Part shown: piece after piece, positions 59,744 through 64,000 of the stretch
Numbering within the stretch: the first letter of the stretch is position 1
Layout: every line of letters begins with the position of its first letter
NCBI GenBank assembly: GCA_003210775.1
Contig: QCUI01000002.1
Coordinates: 1-64,000 of the forward strand
Reading direction: 5' to 3'
Length of the DNA: 64,000 nucleotides
Source: Synechococcus sp. AG-679-A04
Lineage (GTDB): Bacteria > Cyanobacteriota > Cyanobacteriia > PCC-6307 > Cyanobiaceae
Position numbers and translations under genes: made by a program
The notes under the pieces: model-generated
The model's input: the letters and a program-made list of their open reading frames with translations, nothing else
Database searches by the model: none
Told to the model about the DNA's origin: nothing

Positions 59744-60496
59744 ATGAGCAGCATCCGCACCCTCGATGGCCAGATCGCTCTGGTAACTGGAGCCAGCCGT
59801 GGAATCGGTCGCGCCGTTGCCCTAGCCCTGGCTGAGGCCGGTGCTGAGGTGGTCGTGAACTATTCCAGCTCACCTGATGCAGCCGATGCGGTGGTCAGTG
59901 AGATCCAGGAATCTGGAGGTCAGGCCTATGCACTTCAAGCCAATGTGGCCGACGAGGAGGCTGTCAACGGTCTGATCAAGACCGTGATCGAGCGCAGTGG
60001 AAAGATCGACATCCTGGTTAACAACGCCGGCATCACCCGCGACGGACTGCTGATGCGAATGAAGACCGAAGACTGGCAGGCGGTCATCAATCTGAACCTG
60101 AGTGGCGTCTTCCTCTGCACCAGAGCCGTGACCCGCCCGATGCTCAAGCAAAAAAGCGGCCGGATTATCAACATCACCTCTGTGGTGGGCCTGATGGGCA
60201 ACGCTGGCCAGTCCAATTACGCCGCAGCCAAAGCCGGCGTCGTTGGATTCACCAAAAGCACCGCCAAGGAGATGGCCAGCCGCGGCATCACCGTGAATGC
60301 AGTAGCTCCGGGCTTCATCGCCACCGACATGACCAAGGACCTAGAAGCGGAGGGCATCCTCGCGGCTATCCCGCTGGGTCGGTTCGGAACTCCTGAGCAA
60401 GTGGCCGGGGCTGTGCGGTTTCTGGCCGCTGACCCTGCTTCTGCCTACATCACCGGTCAGGTTCTGCAGGTGGACGGCGGCATGGTGATGGGCTGA
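59744..60496 (+). CDS. fabG: 3-oxoacyl-ACP reductase
   Basis: ALVTGASRGIGRAVALALAEAGAEVVVNY, YAAAKAGVVGFTKSTAKEMASRGITVNAVAPGFIATDMT. Confidence 0.96.
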   Translation: MSSIRTLDGQIALVTGASRGIGRAVALALAEAGAEVVVNYSSSPDAADAVVSEIQESGGQAYALQANVADEEAVNGLIKTVIERSGKIDILVNNAGITRDGLLMRMKTEDWQAVINLNLSGVFLCTRAVTRPMLKQKSGRIINITSVVGLMGNAGQSNYAAAKAGVVGFTKSTAKEMASRGITVNAVAPGFIATDMTKDLEAEGILAAIPLGRFGTPEQVAGAVRFLAADPASAYITGQVLQVDGGMVMG

Positions 60497-60521
60497 ACAA
60501 GCGCAGAGCCGACTTGCTGCG

Positions 60522-60698
60522 TCAACGCTCGAGTGGCTGCCCCAGTTCATCCCTGAGCTTGCGGATTCGCCGCAGCAATCTGAATCTGCGACTCCGCTCT
60601 GTTGCGGTCAAAAAGATGCGCAACGGCACATAGACCAGGGCCATGATTCCGGCCAGACCGGTCAGTAGAACAAAGAACAGTGCTCCTGAATTGCCCAT
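60522..60698 (-). CDS. Small 58-aa membrane protein (MGNSGALFFVLLTGLAGIMALVYVPLRIF...)
   Basis: ATG-to-TGA ORF with TM segment, below the ORF-track cutoff. Confidence 0.5.
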   Translation of the reverse strand: MGNSGALFFVLLTGLAGIMALVYVPLRIFLTATERSRRFRLLRRIRKLRDELGQPLER

Positions 60699-60827
60699 GG
60701 GGCAACGCTAACGAGCGCAACCACCACCGGCAGACATTCAGCGGGCCGTGATTCGGCTTTCCCCACTTCCTGCACCTGTCAGGAGTCCAATCGTTATGGG
60801 ACATTGACGGACGGGTAAGTGTCGATC

Positions 60828-62489
60828 ATGGCCAAGCTTCTCAGTTTTTCGGATGAATCCCGCGCTTCGCTTGAGCGCGGCATGAATGCTCTTGCCGATG
60901 CCGTGCGCGTCACGATCGGCCCACGCGGTCGCAACGTGGTGCTTGAGAAATCATTCGGAGCACCAGACATCGTCAATGACGGCGACACGATCGCGAAGGA
61001 GATCGAGCTCGAGGATCCCTTCGAAAACATCGGCGCCAAGCTGATCCAGCAGGTGGCATCCAAGACCAAGGACAAGGCCGGAGACGGCACCACCACAGCA
61101 ACCGTTCTGGCACAAGCCATGGTGGAGGAAGGTCTCCGCAACACGGCAGCCGGAGCAAGCCCGATCGAACTTCGCCGTGGCATGGAAGCCGCTGTTGAAC
61201 ATGTCGTCAAAGGCCTGGCTGCGCTCAGCCAGGCCGTGAGTGGAGATGCCATCCATCAGGTGGCCACAGTCAGCGCCGGCGGCGATGAAGAAGTGGGCCA
61301 GATGGTGAAGGAAGCGATGGACAAGGTGAGCGTCGACGGGGTGATCACCGTCGAGGAATCCAAATCGCTGGCCACTGAGCTCGATGTCACCGAAGGCATG
61401 GCCTTCGACCGTGGCTACAGCTCCCCTTATTTCGTGACTGACGGCGATCGCCAGATCTGCGAGTTTGACAACGCACTGTTGTTGCTGACTGACCGCAAGG
61501 TGAGTGCAGTGGCCGACCTGGTGCCGGTGTTGGAAGCCGTTCAGCAGTCGGGATCTCCCCTTGTGGTTTTGGCCGAAGAGGTGGATGGGGAAGCTCTTGC
61601 CACCCTGGTGGTGAACAAAAATCGCGGCGTTCTGCAAGTCGCAGCTGTACGGGCTCCATCGTTTGGTGAGCGCCGCAAAGCAGCTCTGGCAGACATCGCC
61701 ATCCTCACCGGCGGCACGGTGATCAGCGAAGACCGGGCGATGACCCTCGAGAAGGTCACTCTCGCCGAACTCGGCCGCGCCCGCCGAATCACGATCAGCA
61801 AAGAAAGCACGACGATCGTTGCCGGAGAGGAAAGCAGTGACGCAGTGGCGGATCGTGTGGCCTCCATTCGGCGTGAACTTGAGAACACCGAGTCGGAATA
61901 CGACCGGGAGAAGCTCACCGAACGCATTGCCAAACTTGCCGGTGGCGTTGCTGTGATCAAGGTGGGAGCACCCACCGAGACCGAGCTCAAAAACCGCAAG
62001 CTGCGTATCGAGGATGCCCTGAATGCAACCCGGGCCGCCGTCGAAGAAGGAATTGTTGCCGGGGGTGGCTCCACATTGCTGCAACTGGCAGAAACCCTTG
62101 ATTCAGTTGCTGCTGAGCTGCAGGGAGATCAGCGAACGGGTGTGGAGATTGTCCAGCGCGCTCTGAGCGCTCCCCTCAAGCAAATCGCCATCAACGCCGG
62201 CGCCAATGGGGACATCGTCGTGGAGCAGGTGAGACGCTCCGGCCAGGGGTTCAATGCAGTGTCTGGCAAGTACGAGGATTTGCTGCAGGCGGGCATCCTT
62301 GATGCCGCCAAGGTGGTTCGCCTTGGACTTCAGGATGCTGTTTCGATTGCATCACTGCTGATCACTACCGAAGTGGTTGTGGCCGACAAACCTGAGCCAC
62401 CTGCTCCTGCTGCACCCGGTGGCGATCCAATGGGTGGTATGGGCGGCATGGGTGGTATGGGCGGCATGGGAATGCCAGGGATGATGTGA
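60828..62489 (+). CDS. groL: Chaperonin GroEL, stand-alone copy
   Basis: [35 protein letters not shown]-terminal [18 protein letters not shown]; no groES directly upstream. Confidence 0.96.
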   Translation: MAKLLSFSDESRASLERGMNALADAVRVTIGPRGRNVVLEKSFGAPDIVNDGDTIAKEIELEDPFENIGAKLIQQVASKTKDKAGDGTTTATVLAQAMVEEGLRNTAAGASPIELRRGMEAAVEHVVKGLAALSQAVSGDAIHQVATVSAGGDEEVGQMVKEAMDKVSVDGVITVEESKSLATELDVTEGMAFDRGYSSPYFVTDGDRQICEFDNALLLLTDRKVSAVADLVPVLEAVQQSGSPLVVLAEEVDGEALATLVVNKNRGVLQVAAVRAPSFGERRKAALADIAILTGGTVISEDRAMTLEKVTLAELGRARRITISKESTTIVAGEESSDAVADRVASIRRELENTESEYDREKLTERIAKLAGGVAVIKVGAPTETELKNRKLRIEDALNATRAAVEEGIVAGGGSTLLQLAETLDSVAAELQGDQRTGVEIVQRALSAPLKQIAINAGANGDIVVEQVRRSGQGFNAVSGKYEDLLQAGILDAAKVVRLGLQDAVSIASLLITTEVVVADKPEPPAPAAPGGDPMGGMGGMGGMGGMGMPGMM

Positions 62490-62515
62490 AGCCGCCAATG
62501 CGCGCCTAGCTCTGC

Positions 62516-62692
62516 TCAGAGAGCCTGAACCAGGCGCGCGTGAATCCGACAAACCGCGAGTGCTTCGCGCGGGGGCTTACTGCAGAGATGCCCAAGCTCC
62601 CTGTTCAGAGCCTGGAGCTCACCCACCGGTAGACCTGCAACAGGCAGAGCTAGAACAAGTCCGCCAACCATTGCCGGAAAGGAAATGAGGCG
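62516..62692 (-). CDS. Small secreted hypothetical protein; start uncertain
   Basis: LRLISFPAMVGGLVLALPVAGLPVGELQALNRELGHLCSKPPREALAVCRIHARLVQAL. Confidence 0.4.
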   Translation of the reverse strand, partial: RLISFPAMVGGLVLALPVAGLPVGELQALNRELGHLCSKPPREALAVCRIHARLVQAL

Positions 62693-62717
62693 CAACACGG
62701 CATGAGTCTCACGGGAC

Positions 62718-63434
62718 TCAGTCAGTCTGCCTTTCCAGGTGCCTGCAATAGGCCGCCACCTGCAAATCCACACCTGTGATGGCTGTTCCGACAACCACCG
62801 CGTCAGCTCCACCTTGCATGGCATCAGCTGCGGTCGCCGCCGAAGCGATACCTCCCTCGCACACCAGCAGCGTGGAAGCAGGAAGCTGTTGTCTCAGAGG
62901 ACGCAACAGGTCGATGGCTGGCGGAGAGAGCTGAGCGGTGTCTTCCGTATAGCCAAAAAGGGTCGTCCCCACCCAATCACATCCGAGAGTCGCAGCCTTC
63001 AGGCCATTTTCAACGCTATCGACATCCGCCATCAGAGTTGCACCGAGTTCTGTTCTCGCTTGTTGGATCAGCAACTCAAGCTCTTGGCCCGAGGGCCGCT
63101 TGCGAGCGGTTGCATCCAGCGCAATCACATCGGCACCAGCAGCCCAGACAGCCCTGATGTCCTCCCAACGAGGCGTGATATAGACCGAACTATCGGGAAA
63201 AGAGCGTTTCCACAAGCCGACGATCAGAGCATCCGGACAACGCTCCCGAACCGCTCCGATGTGCTCAGGACTCTCCAGCCTGACCCCAATGGCACCGTTG
63301 CGAAGACTGGCTTCGGCCATGGCGGCGATCACATCGGGATGACGCATGGGAGACCCCTCTGGGGCTTGAACCGAAACGATCAGGCCGCCCCGGAGATGGT
63401 CCCGGGACAAGCGATTGGCGGAAGAAACGGCCAT
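62718..63434 (-). CDS. nanE: N-acetylmannosamine-6-phosphate 2-epimerase
   Basis: GLIVSVQAPEGSPMRHPDVIAAMAEAS, ALDATARKRP, DVDSVENGLKAATLGCDWVGTTLFGYT. Confidence 0.93.
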   Translation of the reverse strand: MAVSSANRLSRDHLRGGLIVSVQAPEGSPMRHPDVIAAMAEASLRNGAIGVRLESPEHIGAVRERCPDALIVGLWKRSFPDSSVYITPRWEDIRAVWAAGADVIALDATARKRPSGQELELLIQQARTELGATLMADVDSVENGLKAATLGCDWVGTTLFGYTEDTAQLSPPAIDLLRPLRQQLPASTLLVCEGGIASAATAADAMQGGADAVVVGTAITGVDLQVAAYCRHLERQTD

Positions 63435-63440
63435 GACGTC

Positions 63441-63944
63441 TCAGGACGCCTTGGGCAGATCGTGCTGGCTGACGGGTGTCAACCAGCGACGCAATCGTTG
63501 TGGACCTGCTGCAGGAACCGGCCGAAGACTTGGGGCAGGCGTGTCGGGACTGATTTCAGGATCAACAACGCGGCCCACATCATCGAGACAGTTTTTCAAC
63601 AACGAGCTGAAACGGGTCACCCCCTGGCTCGATGTCTCAGATTGCACAGCCGCGGCCGCATCGGGTTGAACATCAAGTGCGGTAGTCGATTCAGTAGTCG
63701 ATTCAGACGACGCGATCGGAGAAACCTCAGCGGCTGGCTGTGCCATGGATGAGTGCGAATCTTCTTCAGAAGCCACCAAACCCTCTGGCAAGGAGTCGAC
63801 CCCGAAGCGATGAACCCACTGCAGTTCGAGGCGGGTCAACAGCGAATGATCATCCTGTTGTAGGGCTTGTTCGATTAAGTGCTGAAGGCTGATTTGGCGA
63901 GGGTCCTGATGCTGGTAAGGGGAATGGTTCACGGAATCAGGCAA
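63441..63944 (-). CDS. Hypothetical protein
   Basis: 167-aa ORF, low-complexity Ser/Thr region. Confidence 0.45.
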   Translation of the reverse strand: MPDSVNHSPYQHQDPRQISLQHLIEQALQQDDHSLLTRLELQWVHRFGVDSLPEGLVASEEDSHSSMAQPAAEVSPIASSESTTESTTALDVQPDAAAAVQSETSSQGVTRFSSLLKNCLDDVGRVVDPEISPDTPAPSLRPVPAAGPQRLRRWLTPVSQHDLPKAS

Positions 63945-64000
63945 GCTTGCGATTGAGCAGAGGGCGGATCAGCAGGAACAAAGCGGCCGTCAGCAGCGTC
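63937..64000 (-). CDS. Partial CDS, hydrophobic C-terminus ...TLLTAALFLLIRPLLNRKLA*
   Basis: Open minus-strand frame running off the window end. Confidence 0.4.
   Translation of the reverse strand, partial: TLLTAALFLLIRPLLNRKLA

Noticed and set aside
60951-62084. 377-aa minus-strand ORF antisense to groL
   Set aside because: Shadow ORF of a highly biased coding sequence; groL is unambiguous on the other strand.
62402-62489. GGTATGGGCGGCATGGG repeats at the groL 3' end as a mobile or regulatory repeat
   Set aside because: It encodes the usual GroEL GGM tail, an expected feature.
63682-63705. 12-nt tandem duplication GTAGTCGATTCA x2
   Set aside because: Short in-frame slippage in a low-complexity Ser/Thr region of a hypothetical protein; not informative alone.

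Overview
This window looks like a marine picocyanobacterial (Synechococcus-type) chromosome segment. Identification is by recognition of psaF/psaJ, petC/petA, an HLIP and cyAbrB, with no database search. About 7-64 kb is dense, ordinary core genome: hemC, marC, ppa, a PCD, a CobW GTPase, an iron permease, larC, xth, hemL, an OprB-like porin, map, rplS, tRNA-Trp, tRNA-Asp, gltX, wecB, pilT, an hli, tsaD, psaF/psaJ, gmk, an NFACT/RqcH protein, tatC, petC/petA, lgt, cobM, tRNA-Val, ppx, ubiA, ispD, a TrkA-type channel, fabG, an orphan groL and nanE. The first ~7 kb is a visibly AT-richer accessory island. It carries two cyAbrB-like genes, an HNH/Zn-ribbon endonuclease-like gene, a cluster of Nif11-leader (prochlorosin/ProcA-type) RiPP precursors, an RHH protein and a tyrosine recombinase, and ends at a 43-nt perfect palindromic terminator next to core genes. 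The main find is the precursor cluster at 1.98-4.69 kb. It has three intact precursors and a fourth that is split by an unassigned 360-codon ORF whose start overlaps the truncated leader's stop codon. All four share an ungapped 85-nt upstream cassette, and no LanM-type modifying enzyme is present in the window. Leaders are conserved while cores are completely divergent, and precursor 4 looks like a mosaic of precursors 1 and 3. These claims are read from sequence by eye; family assignments are from motif recognition and need HMM confirmation.
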